Shown: piece by piece, positions 25,221 to 32,990 of the stretch
Layout: each line of letters begins with the position of its first letter
How positions within the stretch are numbered: position 1 is the first letter of the stretch
Origin: Pseudochelatococcus lubricantis
Lineage (GTDB): Bacteria; Pseudomonadota; Alphaproteobacteria; Rhizobiales; Beijerinckiaceae
Length of the DNA: 64,000 nucleotides
Assembly (NCBI RefSeq): GCF_011762225.1
Contig: NZ_JAASQI010000007.1
Coordinates: 124,001 to 188,000 of the forward strand
Direction: 5' to 3'
The notes under the pieces: generated by a model
The model's database searches: none
Seen by the model: the letters and a program-made list of their open reading frames with translations, nothing else
What the model was told of the DNA's origin: nothing
Translations under genes and position numbers: made by a program

Positions 25221-26063
25221 TCATTCGCGCGCAACGATCTCGCCCTCATCGCGAAAACTCGCCGGCGGCGGCAACGGCGGGCTTTTGTGGAAACGCGCGC
25301 CCTTGAGCCAGAGTTTCAGCGCCTCCCAGTGGATTGCGGCGATCACCTTGAATGTCATCAAGGGAAAGCGCCCCAGCAACACGGCGAGGTTAAGGCTCGT
25401 GAGCGGTTTCGCCGTGCCGTCGAAAGTCGCTGTCAGCAGCCCTTCTCCCGCATCCGTCTCATGGATATGGACCCGCACGCGCCGCCCCGGCGGCAGAATG
25501 CGGAAGTCATAGCGCGCCCCCATCGGGATGAAGGGTGACACGTGGAAGATCTTTGTCCGCGTCTGCCTGATGCCGGCCGGCCCTGCCTCTCCCTCGCGCA
25601 CGGGCGCGACATAGGTATGGCGTTCGCCGAACGTGTTGCGCACCGCGTAGATGAGCGCCACAAGCTCGTCGCCCTCCCCGTAGGCGAAGTAGACGGACAG
25701 CGGGTTGAAGACGTAGCCGAGAATGCGCGGATAGGCCAGCAGCAACACCCGCCGGGCTGGTAGCGCGAGCCCCGCTTCACGCAGCAGCCCGTCGACATGC
25801 GCACGCAGCGTTTCGCCACGATGCGGCACGTGATCGCTCTGGCGGAATGAAACGACACCCGGTGCGTCGACGGCCAGCAGCCGGGTGGCGCGGCCGAGTT
25901 CGGGCAATCGGTCGATATCGACCAGCAGCGAGAACACGTTGTAGGTGAACCGATGGCCGAACGGCCTCAGCCGCTGATGCATGACCTCGCCCGGATAGAG
26001 CACGCCAGCTTCCGCGGGCGGCGGCCCGTTGGCTTCCACAGGGGCGATGCGCTGCACGTTCAT
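25221..26063 (-). CDS. DUF1365 protein
   Basis: 280 residues. Family features include ALYPGEVMHQRLRPF-like text near residue 21 (here VLYPGEVMHQRL), HRFTYNVFSLLVDIDRLPEL and NPLSVYFAY. The central part resembles a lipid-binding START-like fold. It overlaps the photolyase stop by four bases and converges with the DUF1295 gene. DUF1365 proteins accompany the FAD oxidoreductase and CFA synthase in many singlet-oxygen regulons; here the partner genes sit 3 kb away on the same strand. The biochemical role is unknown. Confidence 0.85.
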   Translation of the reverse strand: MNVQRIAPVEANGPPPAEAGVLYPGEVMHQRLRPFGHRFTYNVFSLLVDIDRLPELGRATRLLAVDAPGVVSFRQSDHVPHRGETLRAHVDGLLREAGLALPARRVLLLAYPRILGYVFNPLSVYFAYGEGDELVALIYAVRNTFGERHTYVAPVREGEAGPAGIRQTRTKIFHVSPFIPMGARYDFRILPPGRRVRVHIHETDAGEGLLTATFDGTAKPLTSLNLAVLLGRFPLMTFKVIAAIHWEALKLWLKGARFHKSPPLPPPASFRDEGEIVARE

Positions 26064-27568
26064 GGCGCACTCCGGGCGGTTTCATAAGCTCCCAGCGCCC
26101 GCTCACGCGCAAGGCGGTGGTCCACAATGGGCCGGGGATAGGTTTCGCCAAGCCTCACGCCGCTTTCCGCGAGGACGGCGGGTGGAGCCGCCCACGGCTT
26201 GTGGATATAACGCGCGGGCAAGCGCGCCAGTTCGGGCAGCCATCGGCGGACATAGCGGCCTTCGGGATCGAATTTTTCCCCCTGCAGAACCGGGTTGAAG
26301 ATGCGAAAATAAGGTGCGGCATCCGCTCCGCATCCCGCCACCCATTGCCAGTTGCCGGGGTTGCTGGCAGCGTCCGCGTCCACCAGTGTATCCCAGAACC
26401 AGCGTTCCCCCGCACGCCAGTCGACAAGCAGATGCTTGGTCAGGAACGAAGCCGCAATCATGCGTGTGCGGTTGTGCATGTAGCCCGTCTCCCACAGCTC
26501 GCGCATACCGGCGTCGACAATCGGGAATCCGGTCAAGCCACGCTGCCACGCCCGCAACGCTTCTTCATCCTCGCGCCACGGAAATGCGTTGAACGACGGC
26601 TGAAAGTTCCGCGTACCCAGATGCGGGTTATGGAAGAGAAGATGGTAGCAGAACTCGCGCCAGCCCACCTCCTTGCGAAACTTTGCAGCGCCCGCGCCGG
26701 ACACGTCACTGCCCGCGCCCTGCAGGGCAGCGAAAATCTGAAACGGCGTGATCTCGCCATGCGCAAGATGCGGCGACAGGCGGGACGTGGCTTGATAGGC
26801 GGGGTAATCCCTGCCCTCCGCATAATCCTGCAGCGCCCCGGCTACGAAATCGTCCAGCCGCACCCGCGCCCCGGCCTCGCCCGGCGTCCAGCTCTGCCGC
26901 AAGCCGCCCGCCCAATCGGGTTTCGTTGGCAGCAGCCCGAAGGCATCGGGAGCGTCTGAGGCGAGATTGCCGGCAAAGGGCTCCAATCCGTCCGGCACGT
27001 CGAGCGGGTCTCGCGGTTCGGGACCGGCCGCCACCGCTTTCCAGAAAGGCGAATAGACCTTGTAATATCCCCCCGTCGAGGTAACGAGGCGCGATGGCTC
27101 GTGCAACAGATGGCCGGCAAAACTCTCCGCCGCAACCCCGCGATTGCGCAGACCCGCCTTCATCGTCGTATCGGCTGCGATGGCTCCGGGATCGTAGCGC
27201 CGATTCCAGAAAACGGTATCCGTGCCGCTTTCCGTGACAAGGCTATCAACCACCTCGCCCATCGCTCCGCGCCGGAGCACAAGTCGCACCCCGATTGTCG
27301 CCAATGTACCGTTGAGCGCCGCCAGCGAGTGATGCAGCCACCAGCGCCTGGCGCCACCGAGAGGGCGCGCGCCGGAAGACGCCCCTTCCAGCACAAAAGC
27401 GGCGATAACCGGCTTGCCACTGCGAGAGGCGGCGGCGAGCGCAGCGTTGTCCGCGACACGCAGGTCATCCCGAAACAGCACCAGCACGGGGCGTTCAGCA
27501 TCGGATGCCGGTGATTTCAATTCATCTCCCCCTTGTCGGGCCTCCGCACGGCAGGCGTCAAAAGCCAT
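26060..27568 (-). CDS. phrB: Deoxyribodipyrimidine photolyase (class I)
   Basis: 502 residues. Repairs UV-induced cyclobutane dimers with blue light. The N-terminal antenna-binding domain starts VLVLFRDDLRVADNAAL. The C-terminal FAD domain has TGFPIVDAGMREL, TGYMHNRTRMIAASFLTKHL, NWQWVAGCGADAAPYF and FNPVLQGEKFDPEG, all class I signatures. The start at 27568 was chosen over an extended frame to 27697 because AAAGGC lies before it and the upstream stretch matches no family sequence. It is first gene of an operon with DUF1365. Photolyase genes are standard RpoE-ChrR targets, but I found no good TGATCC-N18 promoter on this strand. Confidence 0.92.
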   Translation of the reverse strand: MAFDACRAEARQGGDELKSPASDAERPVLVLFRDDLRVADNAALAAASRSGKPVIAAFVLEGASSGARPLGGARRWWLHHSLAALNGTLATIGVRLVLRRGAMGEVVDSLVTESGTDTVFWNRRYDPGAIAADTTMKAGLRNRGVAAESFAGHLLHEPSRLVTSTGGYYKVYSPFWKAVAAGPEPRDPLDVPDGLEPFAGNLASDAPDAFGLLPTKPDWAGGLRQSWTPGEAGARVRLDDFVAGALQDYAEGRDYPAYQATSRLSPHLAHGEITPFQIFAALQGAGSDVSGAGAAKFRKEVGWREFCYHLLFHNPHLGTRNFQPSFNAFPWREDEEALRAWQRGLTGFPIVDAGMRELWETGYMHNRTRMIAASFLTKHLLVDWRAGERWFWDTLVDADAASNPGNWQWVAGCGADAAPYFRIFNPVLQGEKFDPEGRYVRRWLPELARLPARYIHKPWAAPPAVLAESGVRLGETYPRPIVDHRLARERALGAYETARSAP

Positions 27569-27650
27569 ATCGTTGCCTTTTACGCTGGAAACGCACGAAC
27601 GGTTTACGCAATTCACCGCAGGCCCCCAAATTTCCCGGGGCTCCAAATGG

Positions 27651-27682
27651 CCTGCAAGTGATCCGCCCTGCAAGTGATCCGC
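27651..27682. repeat. Perfect 16-base tandem duplication carrying the RpoE -35 hexamer
   Basis: CCTGCAAGTGATCCGC occurs twice head to tail. Each copy contains TGATCC. Only the second copy is correctly spaced from a -10 element. Confidence 0.85.
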
Positions 27683-27704
27683 GTTGTCGATAAGCACGTA
27701 AAAG
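27675..27704 (+). promoter_or_regulatory. Predicted RpoE-type promoter for the DUF2177 gene
   Basis: TGATCC (27675-27680), an 18-base spacer and TAAAAG (27699-27704), about 30 bases before the ATG at 27733. Spacing is identical to the rpoE and FAD-oxidoreductase promoters. Confidence 0.65.
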
Positions 27705-27732
27705 TAACGACGCTCACAGGAGAGTGCCGAGC

Positions 27733-28152
27733 ATGAAAACCGCGTTCATCGCCTATATCGCCGCCGGGGTCGTCTTCCTGGCTATCGATTCTGTATGGTT
27801 GAGCATCATGGCCGACAGGTTCTATCGCCCTTTACTCGGCGACAGGCTAATGGAAGGCTTCAGTCTGGCTCCGGCTGCCATTTTCTACCTTATATATATT
27901 GGCGGCATCGTCTTTTTCGCGATCCTGCCGGCGCTTGCATCCGGCGGACTCGCGAAAGCGGCCATCAACGGCCTCGCCCTCGGCCTCGTTGCATATGCAA
28001 CCTACGATCTGACCAATCACGCCACGCTGCGCGACTGGCCGGTAGCCATCTCGGTCGTGGATATTGCCTGGGGAACGATCCTCACCGGCCTGTCGGCATC
28101 GGCGGGCTATCTGGCGGCGCTGTGTTTGCGGGAGGCTCTCACCTCCAAGTAG
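27733..28152 (+). CDS. DUF2177 small membrane protein
   Basis: 139 residues with four hydrophobic helices and the family's VFLAIDSVWLSIM near the N-terminus, plus YATYDLTNHATLRDWP in the middle. The ATG at 27733 was preferred to a GTG at 27724 because an ACAGGAGA ribosome site ends about nine bases before the ATG. It is divergent from the photolyase gene and has its own RpoE-like promoter. DUF2177 genes are frequent members of photolyase/DUF1365 clusters. The function is unknown. Confidence 0.82.
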   Translation: MKTAFIAYIAAGVVFLAIDSVWLSIMADRFYRPLLGDRLMEGFSLAPAAIFYLIYIGGIVFFAILPALASGGLAKAAINGLALGLVAYATYDLTNHATLRDWPVAISVVDIAWGTILTGLSASAGYLAALCLREALTSK

Positions 28153-28519
28153 GATGCTTGAATATGGTAGACTGCCGGATGTTCCGGCCGACCGTCGCGG
28201 GCACTCTTTCCGGGTCAATTCGAAATATAGCTGCTCACCATGCGTCGACCTGCGCGAGATTTGGCGGAAATACCCGACGGGCTAAGACCAAATGAATGGC
28301 CCCTACCCGACAACTCTCCATATAGGACAATCGCACGACGGACGACGACATTGGGCGGCCTTGGACAGCTATTCCGCAGCCCGGCGCCTCGACGAATGCG
28401 CCTCGGCTCAGAACGCCCTCGGTCGCAGCTTAGCGCATGAGCCCATCTTTCGTCTATCGGACTTGTCGCATTGTGTGTTTGGTTGCGTGCTACCCGAGCC
28501 TCGATTTGAACATGACAAG
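28153..28519. other. Gene-free spacer
   Basis: No convincing ORF, ribosome site or homology was recognised in either direction. It separates the singlet-oxygen gene cluster from a HipA relic. Confidence 0.5.
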
Positions 28520-28544
28520 CTAATATATTGATTTTACTATAATA

Positions 28545-28900
28545 AAATTTTCTACTGCAAAGAATGGCTTTCGCGGCAGTTCGTCGACGACCTGTTCGAG
28601 ATCTTCTTCCGGGGTAACCTCACGCACATAAACGCCGGTCATGCCGCGCTCGGCAAAGGAAATTGCCCCCGACATGTCGCGCCCCACCTGCCCCAGCAGG
28701 ACCAGCACATCTCTGCTCGGGACGTCGAGGATCCGCGCCATTATGGGGATAGCGCATTGTCCTCGGATAGCAGGTTGATCAGCCAAGGGGCGGCCACTGG
28801 CCAGCCCATGGCTCGGACCGAAGCGGCATCGTTGTCGGGAGCGGAAAGGCACCGTCCTGCACAAGCTGGCCTGCCTCCGATAGCGGAACAACTCGACAGA
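28545..28900 (-). pseudogene. HipA-type toxin kinase relic (N-terminal part, frameshifted)
   Basis: Three frames in succession read as the HipA N-terminal couple domain: FPLPTTMPLRSEPWAGQ, then WLINLLSEDNALSP, then IMARILDVPSRDVLVLLGQV continuing VGRDMSGAISF and LPRKPFFA. HipA proteins normally continue with a kinase domain of some 300 residues, which is absent; the fragment ends in AT-rich DNA near 28545. At least two frameshifts are therefore needed. No HipB antitoxin gene is visible. It lies directly downstream of the ParD-like/methionine aminopeptidase pair on the same strand. Confidence 0.6.
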
Positions 28901-28951
28901 GGTGGAAAGAGGACTGGCAGTTTGCAGGGAATAGGCGCGGTAAAGCGGATA

Positions 28952-29740
28952 TCAGAGATGCCACACTCTGCCTTTCACCAATGGCATTTCGTCACGGCGG
29001 AGCGTCAACACTTCAACGCCAGTGCTGTTCACGGCGACTGTATGCTCAAATTGCGCCGAGAGCTTCCCGTCTTTAGTCACGATGGTCCATCCGTCGTCAG
29101 AAGCGGAAACCCTGCGTGTGCCCTGGTTCACCATTGGCTCGACAGTGAAGACCATACCCTCGCGCAGCTTCATGCCCGTGCCTGGCCGCCCGTAGTTGAG
29201 AATCTGCGGCTCCTCATGCATCTCGCGGCCAATACCATGGCCGCAATATTCCCGTACCACCGAATAGCCGTTCTTCTTGGCGTGCCGTTCGATTGCGAAA
29301 CCGATATCGCCGACATAGGCACCGGGACGCACCTGCCTGATGCCCTGCCACATCGCCTCCTGTGCAACCCGGACCAGCCGGCGCGCAGCAGGCGAGGCAC
29401 TGCCGACGAGGTAGGTCTTGCTGGAATCGGCGATGAACCCGTTCTTTTCGAGCGTGATGTCCAGATTGATAATATCCCCGTCACGGATGATCTCCTCACG
29501 ATCCGGCACGCCGTGGCACACGACATGATTGATCGAGCAGTTCAGGACATACTCAAATCCATACTGCCCCTTGCTCGCCGGACGGGCGGCGAGATCATCG
29601 GTAATGAACCTTTCGACCAGATCATTGACCTGCAGGGTCGACAGGCCGACAAGGTCCTTGCCGTCGAGCATCTCGAAAACCGAGGCGAGCAATCTGCCTG
29701 ACGCTCTCATGAGCGCCAGTTCGTCAGGCGTTTTCACCAT
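28952..29740 (-). CDS. map: Type I methionine aminopeptidase (accessory copy)
   Basis: 262 residues. Removes N-terminal methionine in the cytoplasm. All five metal ligands can be seen: Asp94 (NLDIT), Asp105 (ADSSKTY), His168 (CGHGIG), Glu201 (TVEPM) and Glu232 (QFEHT). The substrate-binding His76 (VCHGVPD) is also present. The start codon lies one base after the stop of a small ParD-like gene, so the two are co-translated. The essential chromosomal map gene normally stands elsewhere, so this is probably a second copy dedicated to the small partner. Confidence 0.9.
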   Translation of the reverse strand: MVKTPDELALMRASGRLLASVFEMLDGKDLVGLSTLQVNDLVERFITDDLAARPASKGQYGFEYVLNCSINHVVCHGVPDREEIIRDGDIINLDITLEKNGFIADSSKTYLVGSASPAARRLVRVAQEAMWQGIRQVRPGAYVGDIGFAIERHAKKNGYSVVREYCGHGIGREMHEEPQILNYGRPGTGMKLREGMVFTVEPMVNQGTRRVSASDDGWTIVTKDGKLSAQFEHTVAVNSTGVEVLTLRRDEMPLVKGRVWHL

Positions 29741-29741
29741 G

Positions 29742-29948
29742 TTAGGCGACTACCAACCCCCTTGGCCTCACCTCTGCTTCCTCCAACGTCATCTTGACGA
29801 TGTCATTGAAGGAAAGCGTCGGGTTGGCTTCAGCCAACATGCCTATTTTCATCCAGAACTCTGCCTGCGCATTGATGGAGCGGCACATCACCGTGCTAGC
29901 GCGGCGAACTTCATCATGCAGGCCGTCGGCGATTTTTACGATGCCCAT
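29742..29948 (-). CDS. ParD-like small protein (ribbon-helix-helix antitoxin type)
   Basis: 68 residues: MGIVKIADGLHDEVRRAST, then SINAQAEFWMKIGMLAEANP, then FNDIVKMTL. A short beta strand followed by two helices fits a ParD-like/RHH DNA-binding fold. It precedes a methionine aminopeptidase gene by one base, in the order antitoxin then enzyme. Two TCGTATAT direct repeats stand 32-50 bases upstream and could be its own operator. ParD-like proteins beside aminopeptidases are annotated in other genomes, but no ParE toxin is present here, so the partner role is unclear. Confidence 0.75.
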   Translation of the reverse strand: MGIVKIADGLHDEVRRASTVMCRSINAQAEFWMKIGMLAEANPTLSFNDIVKMTLEEAEVRPRGLVVA

Positions 29949-29979
29949 GGATAACCTCTAAAGCCGGTTAATATGTGAA

Positions 29980-29998
29980 TCGTATATGCTTCGTATAT
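29980..29998. promoter_or_regulatory. Direct-repeat operator candidate for the ParD-like/map operon
   Basis: TCGTATAT, three bases, TCGTATAT: an 11-base period, about one helical turn. This arrangement is typical for tandem dimers of ribbon-helix-helix repressors. Confidence 0.55.
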
Positions 29999-30081
29999 CT
30001 TGTAGTCAAGACGGCTCTCCGTATCTGACGGGCGACCGGTTTTGGCTAGTGTCAGGACCCGGGACGGGTGGCCGAATGGTG

Positions 30082-30110
30082 AAAGCGCGCCCGTGAGGGC
30101 GCGCTTTTTT
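30082..30110 (+). terminator. Intrinsic terminator
   Basis: Perfect 11-base stem AAAGCGCGCCC / GGGCGCGCTTT around a GTGA loop, followed on the plus strand by further T residues (six in a row in all). The minus-strand side has only a short T run, so plus-strand reading is favoured. No plus-strand gene ends here. The stem is preceded by a GGTGGCCGAATGGT stretch that looks like a tRNA D-arm. It may end an unannotated small RNA, or serve bidirectionally for the TRAP operon. Confidence 0.75.
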
Positions 30111-30176
30111 ATCATTTGGCCGGAGAAGGAACTCGATGCCCAAACCTCCTGGTTGCGTCGGGAAACCTGGGAACGC

Positions 30177-31442
30177 TTACCTTAGAAGCGCCAGGCTGAA
30201 CCAAGGAACGAAGGTTAGAAGCAAAAGCGCAACCAACCGGATTCCATAGAACGGCATGACGCCCCGTGCGACCTGTTCCACCGGTATGCGCGCGATACCG
30301 CTCATGACAAAGAGATTGAGACCGATCGGCGGAGTAAGCGTCGCAATCTCAACGTTTGCCGTCAGGATCACGGCCATATGGATCGGATCTACGCCAAACT
30401 GCGGCGCCATCTGGAACAACGTCGGCGCGGTCAAAACAATGAGGGAAATCCCGTCAACGAACATGCCCAACAAAAGCAGAAACAGGTTAACTGCAATCAG
30501 GAACATCCACGGCTGCATGTTGACTGCCTTGGCCGCGGTGATCAACTGATCCGCAAAGCCAATTCGTGTCAGAACATAGGCGAGAAGCGCACCGCCAACG
30601 ACGACCAAATAAATCATGGCCGACGAGCGCGCCGCAGATTTACACGACTGCCAGACTCCGGCCAGTGTCGTCGTCCGGTATACGACAAGGCAGAGTAGCG
30701 CTGCATAAAGCGCTGCAACCGCGGCGACCTCTGTAGGCGTAAAGATACCGGCGTAGATTGTGCCAACGATCAAGATCGGGAAAAGAACTGCCGGCAACGC
30801 CGGGCCGATAGACCGGCGGAATGCCAGCCAGTCCGGCCGCTCCAACTGCGTGCCATAACCGCGGCGCCGCGCGATCGCGGTTGATGTTATCGCAAGCAGG
30901 ATAGCCTCGAGCACGCCGGGTAGAATGCCGGCGACGAAAAGCCGGTCTATTGGCAACCCCACCATCGAACCGATCAGGATGAATGACAGTGACGGCGGGA
31001 TCATCAGGCCCAATGTACCGCCCACCGCCACCAACGCCGCCGAAAAATGCTTGGGATAGCCGTCGCTGGCCAGAATCGAAACGGAAGACCGCCCGATTGC
31101 CGCAGCCGACGCAACCGAGCTGCCAGAAACCGCCGCAAAAAAGATGCAGCCCAGCATCACCGTCAGCGCCAGCCCCCCGCGGATAACCCGCACCACCGCG
31201 CCAATCAGATCGACGAGCACCTCGGCGATACGCCCGCGCATCATCAGCTCACCCGCCAGAATGAAAAACGGCACTGCGACGAGCGCGTAGCTGTTAACCG
31301 ACCTGAACGCATTCTGTGCCACCGCCTGTAACGGCAACCCTTCGAGCCAAAGGATCACGATGGCGCTCAACCCCATGGCAACACCGACATGCATCCCGAC
31401 AGCAAGCAGCGCGAGAAGCAGAACGACAACAATAGCGATCAT
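30177..31442 (-). CDS. dctM: TRAP transporter large permease subunit (DctM type)
   Basis: 421-residue polytopic inner-membrane protein with about twelve hydrophobic segments. It includes GSSVASAAAIGRSSVSILAS and PPSLSFILIGSMVGLPIDRL, matching DctM signatures. It overlaps the DctQ gene by four bases and is the last gene of the catabolic operon that starts at 39960. With DctQ and DctP it forms a sodium-coupled importer for carboxylates. Confidence 0.92.
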   Translation of the reverse strand: MIAIVVVLLLALLAVGMHVGVAMGLSAIVILWLEGLPLQAVAQNAFRSVNSYALVAVPFFILAGELMMRGRIAEVLVDLIGAVVRVIRGGLALTVMLGCIFFAAVSGSSVASAAAIGRSSVSILASDGYPKHFSAALVAVGGTLGLMIPPSLSFILIGSMVGLPIDRLFVAGILPGVLEAILLAITSTAIARRRGYGTQLERPDWLAFRRSIGPALPAVLFPILIVGTIYAGIFTPTEVAAVAALYAALLCLVVYRTTTLAGVWQSCKSAARSSAMIYLVVVGGALLAYVLTRIGFADQLITAAKAVNMQPWMFLIAVNLFLLLLGMFVDGISLIVLTAPTLFQMAPQFGVDPIHMAVILTANVEIATLTPPIGLNLFVMSGIARIPVEQVARGVMPFYGIRLVALLLLTFVPWFSLALLR

Positions 31443-31990
31443 TCCTCGCGCTCCTCACCATGTTCCTCGGCCAGGGGATCAATCTCTCCGCGCGCCAGGC
31501 AATAGAGAGAGTACAGATAGAAGATCAGAAACAGCGCCGCCCCGACCGGGATGACGGCCGCGATGATCCACATCGGCAGTTCGAGCGAGCTTTCGCTGCG
31601 CATCCGGCTGAAGATAAACTGTCTGGTCTGCAGCCAGCCCGTCCACATCAGCACACAGCAATAGACTGCACTCAATCCGATGACCGCTGCCGACAGGAGG
31701 CGCCGAGGCAGCTCCGGCAGCCGGCTGACCATGAAATCGGTGCGGATATGCCGGCGGCTGATGCCAGCCGATGCGAGGCCCAGAAAGGCCATTGCGATAA
31801 TCGCGAAGCGCACCAGTTCATCGGCCCAGAAGGCGCTCTTGCTGAAAAGAAGGCGCGAGAATGCTTCAAAGGCCATGGTTCCCAGGGCCACCAGCAGCAG
31901 GCTCGCAATAACAAAGGCTAAAAGCTGCTCGAAGATACGCACGCCTCGGTCGAGCAGACCCGCGCGGGCGACCGGATCACTGTGCGGCAT
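31439..31990 (-). CDS. dctQ: TRAP transporter small permease subunit (DctQ type)
   Basis: 183 residues with four transmembrane helices. The segment FWADELVRFAIIAMAFLGLA followed by HIRTDFMV is the DctQ hallmark. The ATG at 31990 was chosen instead of a frame extended to 32269 because the extension overlaps the DctP gene and matches nothing. Even so it overlaps dctP by 14 bases, implying coupled translation. Confidence 0.88.
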   Translation of the reverse strand: MPHSDPVARAGLLDRGVRIFEQLLAFVIASLLLVALGTMAFEAFSRLLFSKSAFWADELVRFAIIAMAFLGLASAGISRRHIRTDFMVSRLPELPRRLLSAAVIGLSAVYCCVLMWTGWLQTRQFIFSRMRSESSLELPMWIIAAVIPVGAALFLIFYLYSLYCLARGEIDPLAEEHGEEREE

Positions 31991-32957
31991 ATTTTTCCAC
32001 CAATGCAGTATAGGCTTGCCAAGTCTCGGAATTCGCGGCGCCGAAGGCATCTTTGACCGGTTGCAGTTTGCCACGGAAGGCGTCATAGGCAGCGCCCTCC
32101 ACCACGACATAGCTCGCACCCGAACTGACCATCGCATTGGTGTCGTCGCCGTCCAGACGGATCGCATCCGCCCACTGGCTTGCAGCAATTTCCTCAATCG
32201 ACGAGATGACCGCTGTGCGGCTTGTTTCGTCCAGGGCGTCAAGCCAGGCGCGATCGACGACCACGGCATAGGTGGTCAATAGCAGCCCCGGCACAAGCGT
32301 GCCATTGCGCGCCGAGTCAGCGAGGATTGTCCGCCAACCTGCGGGCGAGGTCATCACACCGTCGATCACGCCCTGCGACAGCGAGGTCACCATCTCCGAG
32401 GCCGGCAGGTTGATAGGATTTGCGCTCAGAGCCCGCATCATGTCGCGGAACTGGGTGCCGGCCGGGCCACGGATGCGCTTGCCGTTCAGATCGGCGACCA
32501 CTGATACGGGCGTGCTCTTCATGACCAGAACAGCGTCAGTCGCGCGCATCAATGCAAGGACAGCCAGGTTGCGGTCCCGCACCTTCTCGGACAGATAGGC
32601 CGCGAGATCGCGGGCGAAGCCCGGCTTGGCCATCAACTCGTCCGACAATGTGAAAGGCAGGCCGAGAAGCCCCATGCCCGGGTCCAGCGACTCCAGATGA
32701 GTGCTGATGGGCCATACCATATGCACCGTGTCGGATCCGAGTGCCGCCAGCCCATCGCGATCGCTGTAAAGCTGGCCGGCGGGATAGAATTTGACCTTGA
32801 TTTCGCCGCCGCTACGTTCCGACACCAGTTGGGCGAACCGTTGAACATAACCTGTTTTCCAATGGGTATCCGGCACCTCGGTAGTGATTACCATCTCCTT
32901 CGCCGCGCCAACTGTTGCAAAACATGCCAACGCGAACGCCAAAATTAGACGCTTCAT
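31977..32957 (-). CDS. dctP: TRAP transporter periplasmic solute-binding protein (DctP type)
   Basis: 326 residues. Signal peptide at residues 1-19 (MKRLILAFALACFATVGAA). DctP features include VPDTHWKTGYVQRFAQLVSE, IKVKFYPAGQLYSD, GKRIRGPAGTQFRDMMRALS and the substrate-carboxylate-binding arginine region. It starts 33 bases after the CitE-like gene in the same operon. The ligand should be the acid degraded by the upstream enzymes. Confidence 0.92.
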   Translation of the reverse strand: MKRLILAFALACFATVGAAKEMVITTEVPDTHWKTGYVQRFAQLVSERSGGEIKVKFYPAGQLYSDRDGLAALGSDTVHMVWPISTHLESLDPGMGLLGLPFTLSDELMAKPGFARDLAAYLSEKVRDRNLAVLALMRATDAVLVMKSTPVSVVADLNGKRIRGPAGTQFRDMMRALSANPINLPASEMVTSLSQGVIDGVMTSPAGWRTILADSARNGTLVPGLLLTTYAVVVDRAWLDALDETSRTAVISSIEEIAASQWADAIRLDGDDTNAMVSSGASYVVVEGAAYDAFRGKLQPVKDAFGAANSETWQAYTALVEKYAAQ

Positions 32958-32990
32958 GTTTTCCTCCCTTTTGTATTTTCAAGTTTCTGG

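Noticed and set aside
27569-27697. N-terminal extension of photolyase
   Set aside because: It falls in the divergent promoter region with the duplicated TGATCC element and matches no photolyase sequence.
28757-29701. 314-residue plus-strand frame opposite map
   Set aside because: Complementary-strand shadow of the methionine aminopeptidase and the HipA relic.
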